The notes under the pieces are model-generated. The model saw only the letters and a list, made by a program, of their open reading frames with translations. It was not told the origin of the DNA and did no database searches. A DNA stretch of 64,000 bases from Rhodococcoides corynebacterioides (GTDB taxonomy: Bacteria > Actinomycetota > Actinomycetes > Mycobacteriales > Mycobacteriaceae): NCBI RefSeq assembly GCF_019834675.1, contig NZ_JABUBU010000009.1:48301-112300 (forward strand), given 5' to 3'. Below are positions 8,907 through 17,962 of the stretch, in pieces. The translations under genes and the position numbers were made by a program. Each line of letters opens with the position of its first letter. Positions within the stretch are counted from its first letter, which is position 1.

Positions 8907-10460
8907 GTGGCCGAACACAAGCAGAACCAGCAGTCCGCGTCGTCGGAGAAGCTCGACGTGGTGCTCATCGGCGCCGGCATCATGAGCGCCACGCTCGGCA
9001 CCCTCCTGCACCAGGTGGAGCCCACCTGGTCGATCGGTCTGTTCGAGCGGCTCGATGCCGCCGCCGCCGAGAGCTCGGATCCGTGGAACAACGCCGGCAC
9101 CGGCCACTCGGCCCTCTGCGAGCTGAACTACACGCCGCAGCAGAAGGACGGCACGGTCGACATCACCAAGGCGCTCACCGTCAACGAGCAGTTCCAGGTG
9201 TCCCGGCAGTGGTGGTCCCACGCCGTCGAGACCGGCGTGCTGTCCGATCCGGAGAATTTCATCAATCCCATTCCGCACGTGAGCTTCGTCCACGGCGCGG
9301 ACAACGTGAAGTACCTGCGCGCCCGGTACGACGCTCTCTCGACCAACCCGCTGTTCCCCGGCATGGAGTACATCGACGACGCCGACGAGTTCGCCCGTCG
9401 TCTCCCGCTCATGGCCGCCGGCCGCGACTTCACCGACCCGATCGCCCTGAACTGGTCCGACGGCGGTACCGACGTCGACTTCGGTGCGTTGACCAAGCAG
9501 CTGCTCAACAACCTGTCCGCGGTCGGGGCGTCCGTGAACTTCGGGCACGAGATCCGCGATCTGTCGAAGAACTCCGACGGCTCGTGGACGGTCAAGGTGT
9601 ACAACGGCCGCACCGGTGCGACGCGCAAGATCGTCGCCAAGTTCGTCTTCGTCGGCGCCGGCGGCGGCGCTCTGCCGCTGCTGCAGAAGTCCGGCATCTC
9701 CGAGGCCAAGGGCTTCGGCGGTTTCCCGGTCAGCGGCGAGTGGCTGCGGTGCACCAATCCCGCACTGGTGCAGCAGCATTCGGCCAAGGTCTACGGCAAG
9801 GCGTCCGTGGGCGCCCCGCCGATGTCCGTCCCGCACCTCGACACCCGCGTCATCGGCGGCAAGCCGGGACTGCTGTTCGGGCCCTACGCCGGATGGTCGC
9901 CCAAGTTCCTCAAGAACGGCAAGATGACCGATCTCATCGGCTCGGTCAAGCCGAACAACCTGTTCTCCATGCTCGGCGTCGGTATGACCGAGATGGCCCT
10001 CACCAAGTACCTCATCGGTGAGCTCCTGCAGTCCGAGGACGACCGCGTCGACACCCTGCGCGAATTCATGCCGCAGGCGAAGGGCGAGGACTTCGAGCTC
10101 GTCACCGCGGGTCAGCGCGTGCAGGTCATCCGCCGCAAGGGCAAGGGCGGCGTGCTCGAGTTCGGTACGGCCGTCGTGAACGCCGGAGACGGCACCATCG
10201 CCGGTCTGCTCGGCGCGTCGCCGGGTGCGTCCACCGCGGTGCCCGCCATGCTCGAGGTGATGCAGCGGTGCTTCGCCGACCGCTACGAGTCCTGGAAGCC
10301 GACGCTGACGGACATGGTGCCCTCACTCGGCACCAAGCTCGCCGACAACCCCCGCCTGTTCGACGAGGTCTGGGCCCACACCACACGCGTGCTGCATCTG
10401 GACCGCAGCGCCGCCGAGCGCGGAGTCGCTTCCGCCGCCGACGGTGTGGTAGCACTCTGA
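8907..10460 (+). CDS. mqo: Malate:quinone oxidoreductase
   Basis: Mqo is a membrane-associated FAD enzyme of the citric acid cycle that oxidises malate to oxaloacetate and passes electrons to the quinone pool. The 517-residue product has the N-terminal FAD fold [15 protein letters not shown] and the family segments [18 protein letters not shown] and [19 protein letters not shown]. Its length is normal for Mqo. GTG 8907 follows an AAGGAAG-type ribosome binding site about 12 bases upstream. It starts a co-directional run of mqo, GNAT, chelatase, cobO and cobB. Confidence 0.95.
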   Translation: MAEHKQNQQSASSEKLDVVLIGAGIMSATLGTLLHQVEPTWSIGLFERLDAAAAESSDPWNNAGTGHSALCELNYTPQQKDGTVDITKALTVNEQFQVSRQWWSHAVETGVLSDPENFINPIPHVSFVHGADNVKYLRARYDALSTNPLFPGMEYIDDADEFARRLPLMAAGRDFTDPIALNWSDGGTDVDFGALTKQLLNNLSAVGASVNFGHEIRDLSKNSDGSWTVKVYNGRTGATRKIVAKFVFVGAGGGALPLLQKSGISEAKGFGGFPVSGEWLRCTNPALVQQHSAKVYGKASVGAPPMSVPHLDTRVIGGKPGLLFGPYAGWSPKFLKNGKMTDLIGSVKPNNLFSMLGVGMTEMALTKYLIGELLQSEDDRVDTLREFMPQAKGEDFELVTAGQRVQVIRRKGKGGVLEFGTAVVNAGDGTIAGLLGASPGASTAVPAMLEVMQRCFADRYESWKPTLTDMVPSLGTKLADNPRLFDEVWAHTTRVLHLDRSAAERGVASAADGVVAL

Positions 10461-10461
10461 C

Positions 10462-10938
10462 ATGACGACAGCGACGGCAGCACTCAAGCGTTCCTGGGCC
10501 CAGGATCTGTCGAACGAAACCCTCTACGAGCTCCTCAAGCTGCGCGTCGAGGTGTTCGTGGTGGAGCAGGCCTGCGCCTACCCCGAGCTCGACGGCAAGG
10601 ACCTGCTGGCCGACACGCGGCACTTCTGGCTCGAGCGGGACGGCGAGGTGGTCTGCACCCTCCGTCTGCTCGAGGAGCACGACAACGGCGAGACGTCCTT
10701 CCGCATCGGACGCCTCTGCACGCACCGGTCCTCGCGCGGTCAGGGCCACACCACCCGGCTGCTGCGCGCGGCGTTGGCCGAGGTCGGCTCGGCGCCCTGC
10801 CGTATCAACGCGCAGAGTTACCTCGTGGAGATGTACGCCAAGCACGGCTTCGTCCCCGACGGCGAAGAGGTGCTCGAGGACGGCATCCCGCACACCCCCA
10901 TGCGCCGTGGCGGCGGGAGCCCGTGGCAGGACAAGTGA
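10462..10938 (+). CDS. GNAT-family N-acetyltransferase, ElaA type
   Basis: This 158-residue protein matches the ElaA subfamily of GNAT acetyltransferases. It has an N-terminal segment [16 protein letters not shown], a strand [17 protein letters not shown] and the acetyl-CoA-binding loop [13 protein letters not shown], which takes the place of the usual Q/RxxGxG/A. The C-terminal half has the segment [12 protein letters not shown]. The acceptor substrate is unknown. It starts one base after the mqo stop, and its own stop overlaps the GTG of the chelatase gene, so it lies inside the operon. The same neighbour order is seen in mycobacteria (Rv2851c). Confidence 0.9.
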   Translation: MTTATAALKRSWAQDLSNETLYELLKLRVEVFVVEQACAYPELDGKDLLADTRHFWLERDGEVVCTLRLLEEHDNGETSFRIGRLCTHRSSRGQGHTTRLLRAALAEVGSAPCRINAQSYLVEMYAKHGFVPDGEEVLEDGIPHTPMRRGGGSPWQDK

Positions 10939-12842
10939 CCGTCGGCTATCCCTTCTCGGCCGTCGTCGGCCAGGATCGTCTGCTGCTCGCTCTCACTCTC
11001 TGCGCGGTACACCCCGGCATCGGGGGAGTGGTCGTGCGCGGCGAGAAGGGCACGGCGAAATCGACGGCCGTGCGCGCGTTGGCAGCACTGCTCCCGCCGG
11101 TGCGTGACGACGACGGCGAACGCCCGGCGCGTCTCGTCGAACTCCCCGTCGGGGCCACCGAGGACCGGGTGATCGGCTCGATCGACTTCGAGCGCATCGT
11201 GCAGGACGGCACGCGCGCATTCACCCCGGGCCTCCTGGCGTCGGCGGACCGTGGGATCCTCTACGTCGACGAGGTCAACCTGCTCCACGACCATCTGGTC
11301 GACCTCCTGCTCGACGCCGCGGCGATGGGCCGGGTCCACGTCGAGCGCGACGGCATCTCTCGCTCCTACCCGTCGCGGTTCGTCCTGGTCGGCACCATGA
11401 ATCCGGAGGAGGGCGAACTCCGCCCGCAGTTGCTCGACCGGTTCGGGCTGGCCGTCGACGTGGCCGCGTCCCGTGACGTCGACACCCGCATGGACGTCGT
11501 GCGCCGACGTCTGGACTTCGAGTTCGATCCCGTCGCCTTCGGTCAGCGGTACGCCGACGCGGACACCGCCGTCGCCGAACGCATCGCCGCCGCGCGGGCC
11601 CGTCTCGACTCCGTCGTGTTGCCCGACGCGGAACTGCGCCGGATCGCCGCGGTCTGCGCGGCCTTCGACGTCGACGGCATGCGCGGCGACCTCGTGGTCG
11701 CCCGCACGGCCGTCGCCCACGCCGCCTGGCGCGGCGCCGACGAGGTCACCGAGGACGACGTCCGCGTGGCCGTCGAACTCGCCCTGCCGCACCGCCGTCG
11801 ACGCGACCCCTTCGACGCCCCCGGACTCGACGACGGCGCCGTCGACGACGCCATGGACAAGGCGGCGGAGTCCGTGGCCGAGCACGAGCCGGATCCCGAC
11901 CCCGACCCCGACGGCGACGGGCCCGACGACGGCGGCGGCGCCCCCGAGCCGACCGACGCACCGGACGCGCCGGATCCGCCGTCCGCGGCGCCCGAGCAGT
12001 CCGACGAGGCGTCCGATCGCCGCGCCCCCAGCGGCACGAACCCGGCGTCGATCGGCGCGAGTTACGACACCCGGCTGCTGCAGATCGACGGGGTGGGCGA
12101 GGGATCGCCGGGACGACGATCGCGGGCACGCACCACCAGCGGGCGCGTCGTGCGCGCCACCGACTTCGCCGGCGGCAGCCTGCATCTGGTGGGCACGCTG
12201 CTGCGGGCGGCCGAGCGCCGCGACCCGACGGCGTCGGGTCGACTGTCCATCGCCGGTGCGGACCTGCGGGGCGCCGAGCGCGAGGGCCGCGAGGGCAACA
12301 CCATCGTGTTCGTCGTCGACGCCTCCGGGTCCATGGCGGCGCGGGATCGGCTCGAGGCCGTGACCGGGGCCGTCGTCTCCCTGCTGCGCGACGCCTACCA
12401 GCGGCGCGATCGCGTCGCCGTCGTCTCCGTGCGCGGCACCGACGCCGAGATCCTGGTGCCGCCCACGCGCTCGGTGGACGTCGCCGTGACCCGGCTGCGT
12501 CGCGCGCGAACCGGCGGGCGCACACCGCTGGCGTCGGGGTTCCTCACCGCGCGCGAGCTCGTGGCGCGCGAACGGGTGCGCGAGCCCGGCCGCCGAGCTC
12601 TCGTCGTCACCGTCACCGACGGCCGCGCCACCGGTGGCCCCGATCCCGTCGACCGGGCTCGACGCGCCGCCGCGGCCCTGGCCTCGGACTCGGTGGCGTC
12701 CGTCGTGGTCGACTGCGAGACCGGCATGGTGCGACTCGGTCTGGCCCGCGACCTGGCGCGGGCGCTCCGCGGCACCCACGTCACCCTGCCCGAACTGTCC
12801 TCGGCGAGTGTCGCGGGCGTCGTCCGCGCCGCCGCGGCCTGA
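10935..12842 (+). CDS. Magnesium-chelatase-like AAA+/VWA protein
   Basis: This fused ChlI/ChlD-type protein has 635 residues. The AAA+ half has Walker [10 protein letters not shown] at residues 36-44, Walker [10 protein letters not shown] near 106-114, and the sensor segment [19 protein letters not shown] linker near residues 310-370 is extremely rich in Asp, Pro and Gly. The C-terminal von Willebrand A domain carries the MIDAS motif DASGS near residue 461. Such proteins power metal insertion into tetrapyrroles. Beside cobO and cobB, a cobaltochelatase motor working with CobN is plausible, but no CobN lies here. GTG 10935 overlaps the GNAT stop; GTG 10923 is an alternative. Confidence 0.9.
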   Translation: MTVGYPFSAVVGQDRLLLALTLCAVHPGIGGVVVRGEKGTAKSTAVRALAALLPPVRDDDGERPARLVELPVGATEDRVIGSIDFERIVQDGTRAFTPGLLASADRGILYVDEVNLLHDHLVDLLLDAAAMGRVHVERDGISRSYPSRFVLVGTMNPEEGELRPQLLDRFGLAVDVAASRDVDTRMDVVRRRLDFEFDPVAFGQRYADADTAVAERIAAARARLDSVVLPDAELRRIAAVCAAFDVDGMRGDLVVARTAVAHAAWRGADEVTEDDVRVAVELALPHRRRRDPFDAPGLDDGAVDDAMDKAAESVAEHEPDPDPDPDGDGPDDGGGAPEPTDAPDAPDPPSAAPEQSDEASDRRAPSGTNPASIGASYDTRLLQIDGVGEGSPGRRSRARTTSGRVVRATDFAGGSLHLVGTLLRAAERRDPTASGRLSIAGADLRGAEREGREGNTIVFVVDASGSMAARDRLEAVTGAVVSLLRDAYQRRDRVAVVSVRGTDAEILVPPTRSVDVAVTRLRRARTGGRTPLASGFLTARELVARERVREPGRRALVVTVTDGRATGGPDPVDRARRAAAALASDSVASVVVDCETGMVRLGLARDLARALRGTHVTLPELSSASVAGVVRAAAA

Positions 12843-12855
12843 CGAGAGAAGTCCT

Positions 12856-13476
12856 GTGCCCCGAGGTGTTCCGCTGCCCGGCAGCGTTCCCGACGACGGT
12901 CTGACCACCCGGCAGCGTCGCAATCAGCCCGTGCTCGCGGTCCACACCGGCGCCGGCAAGGGCAAGTCGACCGCGGCGTTCGGGATGGCGCTCCGGGCGT
13001 GGAACCAGGGTTTCGACGTCGCGGTGTTCCAGTTCGTCAAGAGCGCGAAGTGGAAGGTCGGCGAGGAGTCGGTCTTCCGGACCCTCGGCGACCTGCACAC
13101 GGAGACCGGAGTCGGCGGCGCGGTCGAGTGGCACAAGATGGGGTCCGGCTGGTCCTGGTCGCGCAAGCAGGGCGACGAGGTGGACCACGCCGAGGACGCC
13201 CGCGAGGGATGGCGGGAGATCGCGTCGCGGATCGCGGCGGAGCGGCACCGGTTCTACGTCCTCGACGAGTTCACCTACCCGCTGCACTGGGGCTGGATCG
13301 ACGTCGACGAGGTGGTCGAGACGCTCACCTCCCGGCCGGGACAGCAGCACGTCGTGATCACCGGCCGCAACGCACCGGCTGCGCTGATGGACGCCGCCGA
13401 TCTGGTGACCGAGATGGCGAAGGTCAAGCACCCCATGGACGCCGGCCGCAAGGGTCAACGCGGGATCGAGTGGTGA
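12856..13476 (+). CDS. cobO: Cob(I)yrinic acid a,c-diamide adenosyltransferase
   Basis: CobO transfers the 5'-deoxyadenosyl group of ATP to cobalt(I) corrinoids. The protein has 206 residues, the usual CobO/BtuR length. It has an N-terminal P-loop GAGKGKSTAAFG near residues 33-44, the family segment VFQFVKSAKWKVGEE, and a C-terminal GRNAPAALMDAADLVTEM. GTG 12856 follows a GAGAGAAG ribosome binding site at 12844-12851 and lies 13 bases after the chelatase stop. Its stop overlaps the cobB GTG (GTGA), so cobO and cobB are coupled. Confidence 0.95.
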   Translation: MPRGVPLPGSVPDDGLTTRQRRNQPVLAVHTGAGKGKSTAAFGMALRAWNQGFDVAVFQFVKSAKWKVGEESVFRTLGDLHTETGVGGAVEWHKMGSGWSWSRKQGDEVDHAEDAREGWREIASRIAAERHRFYVLDEFTYPLHWGWIDVDEVVETLTSRPGQQHVVITGRNAPAALMDAADLVTEMAKVKHPMDAGRKGQRGIEW

Positions 13477-14867
13477 CGGACTCCCTGCCGGCCGTCGTCG
13501 TGGCCGCCCCGTCGTCGGGCAGCGGCAAGACCACGATCGCCACCGGCATCATGGGCGCGCTGCGCGCGGCGGGGCATCGAGTCGCCCCGTTCAAGGTGGG
13601 ACCGGACTACATCGATCCCGGCTACCACACGGTGGCCGCGGGACGGCCCGGCCGCAATCTCGACGCCGTGATGATCGGCTCCGACGCCCTCGTGCCGCTG
13701 GTGCGGTGGGGTGCCCGGGGCAGCGACATCGCCGTGATCGAAGGTGTGATGGGCCTGTTCGACGGTCGCATCGAGACCGGGGACTCCGCCGATCCCGCCG
13801 CCGAGGGATCGACGGCCGCCGTCGCGACGACGGTCGGTGCGCCGGTGATCCTCGTGATCGACGCGCGCGGCCAGAGCCAGAGCGTCGGCGCCGTGGTGCA
13901 CGGGTTCGCGACGCACGACCCGCGCGTTCGTCTCGGCGGGGTGATCCTCAACAAGGTGGGCAGTGCGCGCCACGAGGCGGTGCTGCGGCAGTCGTGCGAG
14001 CGGGTCGGGGTGCCCGTGCTGGGCGCGATCCCGCGGTCCGGCGCGCTCGACGTCCCGTCACGCCACCTCGGCCTGGTCACCGCCACCGAGCACGGCGACG
14101 CAGCGGTGGCGGCCGTGGAGGCGATGGCGGCCCTGGTGGCCCGGCACGTCGACCTCGAGGCGGTGGTCCGGCTGGCGCGCACCGCGCGGGTTCCGGCGGC
14201 GACGGCGTGGACTCCCGACGCCGCCGTGGGCGAGATGCCGGCCGGTCCGCGACCGGTGGTGGCGGTCGCGGGCGGTCCCGCGTTCACCTTCGGCTACACC
14301 GAGCACGCCGAGATCCTCGCCGCCGCCGGCGCGGAGGTGGTGACGGTCGACCCCCGCGTCGACCGCCTGCCCGACGACGCCGCGGGCCTGGTGGTGCCGG
14401 GCGGGTTCCCCGAACTGCACGCGGAGGACCTGGCCGCCAACCACGATCTCCTGGCCGACGTCCGGGCCCTCGCCGACCGCGCCGCCCCCATCCACGGCGA
14501 GTGCGCCGGACTGCTCTACCTCGCCACCGCCCTGGACGGGCACACCATGGCCGGGGTGCTGGACCTCGACGCGGAGTTCGGGTCCGGTCTCACCCTCGGG
14601 TACCGCGACGCCGTCGCGACCACCGACTCCGTCCTGTTCGACGCCGGCACCCGCGTGACCGGCCACGAGTTCCACCGCACGCGTGTCGTCCGCGCCGGCG
14701 ATCACCCGACGGCCTGGGCGTGGCGACGCGACGGCGAGACCGTCCGAGAAGGCGCGGTCGGCGCGTCGGGCCGCGTCCACGCGTCGTACCTGCACACGCA
14801 CCCCGTGGCGACGGCGGGCGCGCTGGTGCGCTTCGTGGCGGCCTGTCGGTCCGTCCGCTTCGGGTAG
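13473..14867 (+). CDS. cobB: Cobyrinate/hydrogenobyrinate a,c-diamide synthase
   Basis: CobB amidates the a and c carboxylates of (hydrogeno)byrinic acid, using glutamine and ATP. The 464-residue protein has the P-loop SSGSGKTT, the segment FKVGPDYIDPGYH, the Mg-binding region VIEGVMGLFDG and a C-terminal glutamine amidotransferase domain with nucleophile Cys344 in HGECAGLLYL and a His in SYLHTHP. Its length is normal. It is coupled to cobO by a 4-base overlap and ends the operon. The 59 bases to the next gene contain no obvious hairpin. Confidence 0.95.
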   Translation: MTDSLPAVVVAAPSSGSGKTTIATGIMGALRAAGHRVAPFKVGPDYIDPGYHTVAAGRPGRNLDAVMIGSDALVPLVRWGARGSDIAVIEGVMGLFDGRIETGDSADPAAEGSTAAVATTVGAPVILVIDARGQSQSVGAVVHGFATHDPRVRLGGVILNKVGSARHEAVLRQSCERVGVPVLGAIPRSGALDVPSRHLGLVTATEHGDAAVAAVEAMAALVARHVDLEAVVRLARTARVPAATAWTPDAAVGEMPAGPRPVVAVAGGPAFTFGYTEHAEILAAAGAEVVTVDPRVDRLPDDAAGLVVPGGFPELHAEDLAANHDLLADVRALADRAAPIHGECAGLLYLATALDGHTMAGVLDLDAEFGSGLTLGYRDAVATTDSVLFDAGTRVTGHEFHRTRVVRAGDHPTAWAWRRDGETVREGAVGASGRVHASYLHTHPVATAGALVRFVAACRSVRFG

Positions 14868-14913
14868 ATCCGTCCGTTTTCGCGTGCTCGCCCGCCCTCG
14901 CCGCCGGAGGTGG

Positions 14914-14919
14914 CACTCT
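14914..14919 (+). promoter_or_regulatory. Possible -10 CACTCT of the phosphatase gene
   Basis: CACTCT keeps the conserved A at position 2 and T at position 6, and ends 7 bases before ATG 14927. It lacks the first T, so support is weaker than for the TAnnnT cases. Confidence 0.3.
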
Positions 14920-14926
14920 GGACGGA

Positions 14927-16627
14927 ATGACGGACATCGACGGCCGACTTCTCCTCGGCCCCCTGGTGCGGTACGTCGACTGCGACCGCGCCACGTTCTG
15001 GGTCGAGACCGACCGCGCCTGCACGGTGACGGTGCAGACGCGGTCCGACTCCGGCGAGACGCGGCGTGTCGAGGAACCCACCTGGGGTCTGCACGGCCAC
15101 CACTACGCCCTCGTCGCCGTCGAGGGACTGCCGCCGGACACCGTGGTCGACTACACGGTCTCGATCGACGGTGACCAGGTGTGGCCCGCGGCCGGGCGTC
15201 GCGCCGTCGTGCACACGCAACGGTCCGACGGCCCGATCACCGTGGCCTTCGGGTCCTGCCGCCGCGGCGACACCTACAGCGACGAGGCGCTGACCCGCAT
15301 CGGCGCGGACGCCCTGGTGGGGCTGGCCGATCGGGTGCGGGACCAGGACTCCGCTCTGTGGCCGGACCTGCTCGTCTTCCTCGGGGACCAGGTGTACGCC
15401 GACGATCCGTCGCCGGAGATCGTGGACCGGCTCCACGCCCGCCGGGCCGCCGGTGAGCGCGCCGCGGGCGCCCGGTCCGAGGACGTCGAGGACGAGATCT
15501 GCGACTTAGAGGAGTACACCTGGCTCTACCAGGAGTCGTGGGGCGACATCCGCGTCCGGGAACTCCTCGCGACGGTGCCGACGTGCATGATCCTCGACGA
15601 CCACGATCTGCGGGACGACTGGAACTCCTCGGCCGACTGGCGCGCCGAGGTCACCCGCGCCCCGTGGTGGCAGGACCGCGTGATCGGCGCGTTCTCGTCG
15701 TACTGGGTCTACCAACATCTGGGCAACCTCTCGCCGCAGGAACTCGAGCAGGACGAGATGTACGCCGCGGTGCGCTCGGCGACGTCGGACGCCGAGCGCG
15801 AGAAGCTGCTCGCGGAGTTCGCGCTGCGGGCCGACAGCGAGCCGTCGTCGGCGCGGTGGAGCTACCACCGCGACATCGGCAACACCCGTCTGATCATGAT
15901 CGATTCGCGGTGCTCGCGGGACCTGACGCCGGAGCGTCGCGCGATGGTCGACGACACCGAGTGGGCCTGGGTGCGGGAGAAGGCGCTCTCGGCGGGCACC
16001 GAGCACGTGCTCCTCGGCTCGTCGCTGCCGTTCCTCATGCTGCCGGGGCTGCACAACATCGAGCAGTGGAACGAGGCCGTCGCGCAGGGCGCGTGGGGTC
16101 GTCGCGCGGCGAAGGTGGGGGAGAAGCTGCGGATCGCGCTCGACCTCGAGCACTGGGCGGCGTTCGGCAAGTCCTTCGCGGACATGGTCGATCTGGTGGA
16201 CGAGGTGGTCACCGGACCGCAGGCGCCGCGCTCTCTGGTGTGGCTGTCGGGCGACGTCCACTGCTCCTACGTCGCGCGCGCGGAGACCCGCGTGCCGACG
16301 TCCACCGCCCTCTACCAACTGACGATGTCCCCGTTCCGCAATCCGCTGGACCTCCCCATCCGGGCCGTGAACCGGCTGGCCATCCGTCGGCCCGTGGCGC
16401 GGGCCCTCGAGCGGCTCGCACGCCGGGCCAAGGTCGAGCCGGTGCACGCGGAGTGGGGGACCGAGGCGGGTCCGTGGTTCGACAACGGCGTGATGTCGCT
16501 CACCACCGACTCGCAGGCGCTGCACCTGCGGGTCGACCACGCGGCGGTCGCCGACGGACGACAGACCCTGCGCACCACGGCGGAATTCGACCTCACGCCG
16601 TCGGGAGCACGCCGCCGCCCGGAGTGA
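14927..16627 (+). CDS. PhoD-like metallophosphatase
   Basis: This 566-residue protein belongs to the alkaline phosphatase D group. An N-terminal beta-sandwich of about 110 residues (ATFWVETDRACTVTV) precedes the metallophosphatase core, with metal-binding segments AFGSC, FLGDQVYAD, ILDDHDLRDDW and WLSGDVHCSYV. It has no signal peptide, unlike classical secreted PhoD, so it is probably cytosolic, and its substrate is not defined. It contains one TTA leucine codon at 15506-15508, very rare in this GC-rich genome. The ATG start is supported by the family N-terminus and a weak -10. Confidence 0.85.
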   Translation: MTDIDGRLLLGPLVRYVDCDRATFWVETDRACTVTVQTRSDSGETRRVEEPTWGLHGHHYALVAVEGLPPDTVVDYTVSIDGDQVWPAAGRRAVVHTQRSDGPITVAFGSCRRGDTYSDEALTRIGADALVGLADRVRDQDSALWPDLLVFLGDQVYADDPSPEIVDRLHARRAAGERAAGARSEDVEDEICDLEEYTWLYQESWGDIRVRELLATVPTCMILDDHDLRDDWNSSADWRAEVTRAPWWQDRVIGAFSSYWVYQHLGNLSPQELEQDEMYAAVRSATSDAEREKLLAEFALRADSEPSSARWSYHRDIGNTRLIMIDSRCSRDLTPERRAMVDDTEWAWVREKALSAGTEHVLLGSSLPFLMLPGLHNIEQWNEAVAQGAWGRRAAKVGEKLRIALDLEHWAAFGKSFADMVDLVDEVVTGPQAPRSLVWLSGDVHCSYVARAETRVPTSTALYQLTMSPFRNPLDLPIRAVNRLAIRRPVARALERLARRAKVEPVHAEWGTEAGPWFDNGVMSLTTDSQALHLRVDHAAVADGRQTLRTTAEFDLTPSGARRRPE

Positions 16628-16645
16628 CACACGCGGGCCGGAGCC

Positions 16646-16687
16646 GACCGCGGGGCGCCGTCGTCGGTCCCCGGCGCCCGGCCGGTC
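16646..16687 (+). terminator. Imperfect GC-rich hairpin after the phosphatase gene
   Basis: Arms 16646-16660 and 16671-16687 pair imperfectly (GACCG at the base, GGCGCC in the middle) about 20 bases after the stop codon. It is a plausible terminator before cysG. Confidence 0.4.
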
Positions 16688-16701
16688 ACCCGTTGCTGCA
16701 G

Positions 16702-16707
16702 TAGGGT
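16702..16707 (+). promoter_or_regulatory. -10 element TAGGGT of cysG
   Basis: TAGGGT ends 8 bases before GTG 16716 with no ribosome binding site between; a leaderless arrangement. Confidence 0.55.
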
Positions 16708-16715
16708 TTCGCCCC

Positions 16716-17951
16716 GTGGATGCGACCGATTCCCCCTACCTCGTGGGGTTGAACCTGGCCGGTCGCCGCGTGGTCGTCGTCGGCGGCGGCAGTGTCGCGC
16801 AGCGCCGGCTGCCCCTGTTGATCTCGTGCGGTGCCCGCGTGACCGTGATCGCGCGAGAGGCGACGCCTGCCGTCGACGCTCTCGCCGACTTCGGCCAGAT
16901 CGTGCTCGAGGTGCGCGACTACCGTGAGGGCGACCTCGCCGACGCCTGGTACGCCATCGCGTGCACGGACGAGCCCGAGACCAACGCCGCGATCGTCGCG
17001 GAGGCCGAGCGGGACCGCATCTTCTGCGTCCGCGCGGACGTCGCGCGCGACGGCACCGCCGTCACCCCCGCCAGCGCCGAGTACGACGGTCTCACCGTGG
17101 GAGTGCTGGCCGGCGGCGAGCACCGGCGGTCGGCCGCGGTCCGCAACGCCGTGCTCGACGGGTTGCAGTCCGGCGCGATCGCCGACGCGGCGGAGCCGGA
17201 GGTCGCCGGAGTGGCCCTGGTCGGGGGCGGTCCGGGCGACCCGGACCTGATCACCGTCCGCGGACGACGGTTGCTCGCCCGCGCCGACGTCGTGGTCGCG
17301 GACCGGCTCGCGCCGCCCGAGTTGCTCGCCGAACTCGGCCCGCACGTGCTGGTGATCGACGCCTCCAAGATCCCGTACGGGCGATTCATGGCGCAGGAGG
17401 CGATCAACGACGCCCTGATCACCCACGCGAAGGCCGGCAGGTTCGTCGTGCGGCTCAAGGGCGGTGACCCGTACGTCTTCGGGCGGGGGTACGAGGAGCT
17501 CGAGGCGTGCACCGCGGCCGGCGTGCCGGTGACCGTCGTTCCCGGCATCACCAGCGCCATCTCGGTGCCGTCGGCGGCGGGGGTGCCCGTGACCCACCGC
17601 GGTGTCACCCACGAGTTCGTCGTCGTCAGCGGGCACCTGCGCCCCGACCATCCCGAGTCGCTGATCGACTGGCCCGCGCTCGCCCGGCTGCGCGGCACCC
17701 TGGTCCTGCTCATGGCCGTCGAGCGGATCGACGCGTTCGCCGCGGTCCTGACCGCCCACGGTCGGCCTGCCGACACCCCGGTCGTCGCGATCCAGGAGGG
17801 CACCACGCGGTCGCAACGGGTGGTGCACGCCGACCTCGCCACGATCGCCGACCGGGTCCGCGAGGAGAACATTCGGCCCCCCGCGATCATCGTCGTCGGA
17901 CCCGTTGCGGGTTTCCCGGCGCGGATCGGGGATCTCGTTCCCGGGCAGTAG
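16716..17951 (+). CDS. cysG: Siroheme synthase: precorrin-2 dehydrogenase and uroporphyrinogen-III methyltransferase
   Basis: This 411-residue fusion has a CysG-type N-terminal NAD-binding domain (VVVVGGGSVAQRRLPLL, residues 18-34) and, from about residue 160, a SUMT domain with VALVGGGPGDPDLIT, the VVADRL motif, RLKGGDPYVFGRG and PGITSAISVPS. It methylates uroporphyrinogen III to precorrin-2 and oxidises it to sirohydrochlorin, feeding siroheme and possibly corrin synthesis. It is shorter than E. coli CysG in the middle domain, as in mycobacteria. The TAG stop at 17949-17951 is the first half of the efpA -10 element. Confidence 0.93.
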   Translation: MDATDSPYLVGLNLAGRRVVVVGGGSVAQRRLPLLISCGARVTVIAREATPAVDALADFGQIVLEVRDYREGDLADAWYAIACTDEPETNAAIVAEAERDRIFCVRADVARDGTAVTPASAEYDGLTVGVLAGGEHRRSAAVRNAVLDGLQSGAIADAAEPEVAGVALVGGGPGDPDLITVRGRRLLARADVVVADRLAPPELLAELGPHVLVIDASKIPYGRFMAQEAINDALITHAKAGRFVVRLKGGDPYVFGRGYEELEACTAAGVPVTVVPGITSAISVPSAAGVPVTHRGVTHEFVVVSGHLRPDHPESLIDWPALARLRGTLVLLMAVERIDAFAAVLTAHGRPADTPVVAIQEGTTRSQRVVHADLATIADRVREENIRPPAIIVVGPVAGFPARIGDLVPGQ

Positions 17952-17954
17952 AGT
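17949..17954 (+). promoter_or_regulatory. -10 element TAGAGT of efpA overlapping the cysG stop
   Basis: TAGAGT ends 8 bases before ATG 17963. Its first three bases are the cysG stop codon, so efpA can have its own leaderless transcript although it lies only 11 bases downstream. Confidence 0.55.
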
Positions 17955-17962
17955 GGCCGACC

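Noticed and set aside
10818..12923. Long minus-strand frame opposite the chelatase gene
   Set aside because: It is a composition shadow of a clear AAA+/VWA gene and has no recognisable motif.
13706..14926. Upstream extension of the PhoD-like frame through cobB
   Set aside because: The extension is Arg-rich out-of-frame cobB sequence; the family N-terminus begins at ATG 14927.
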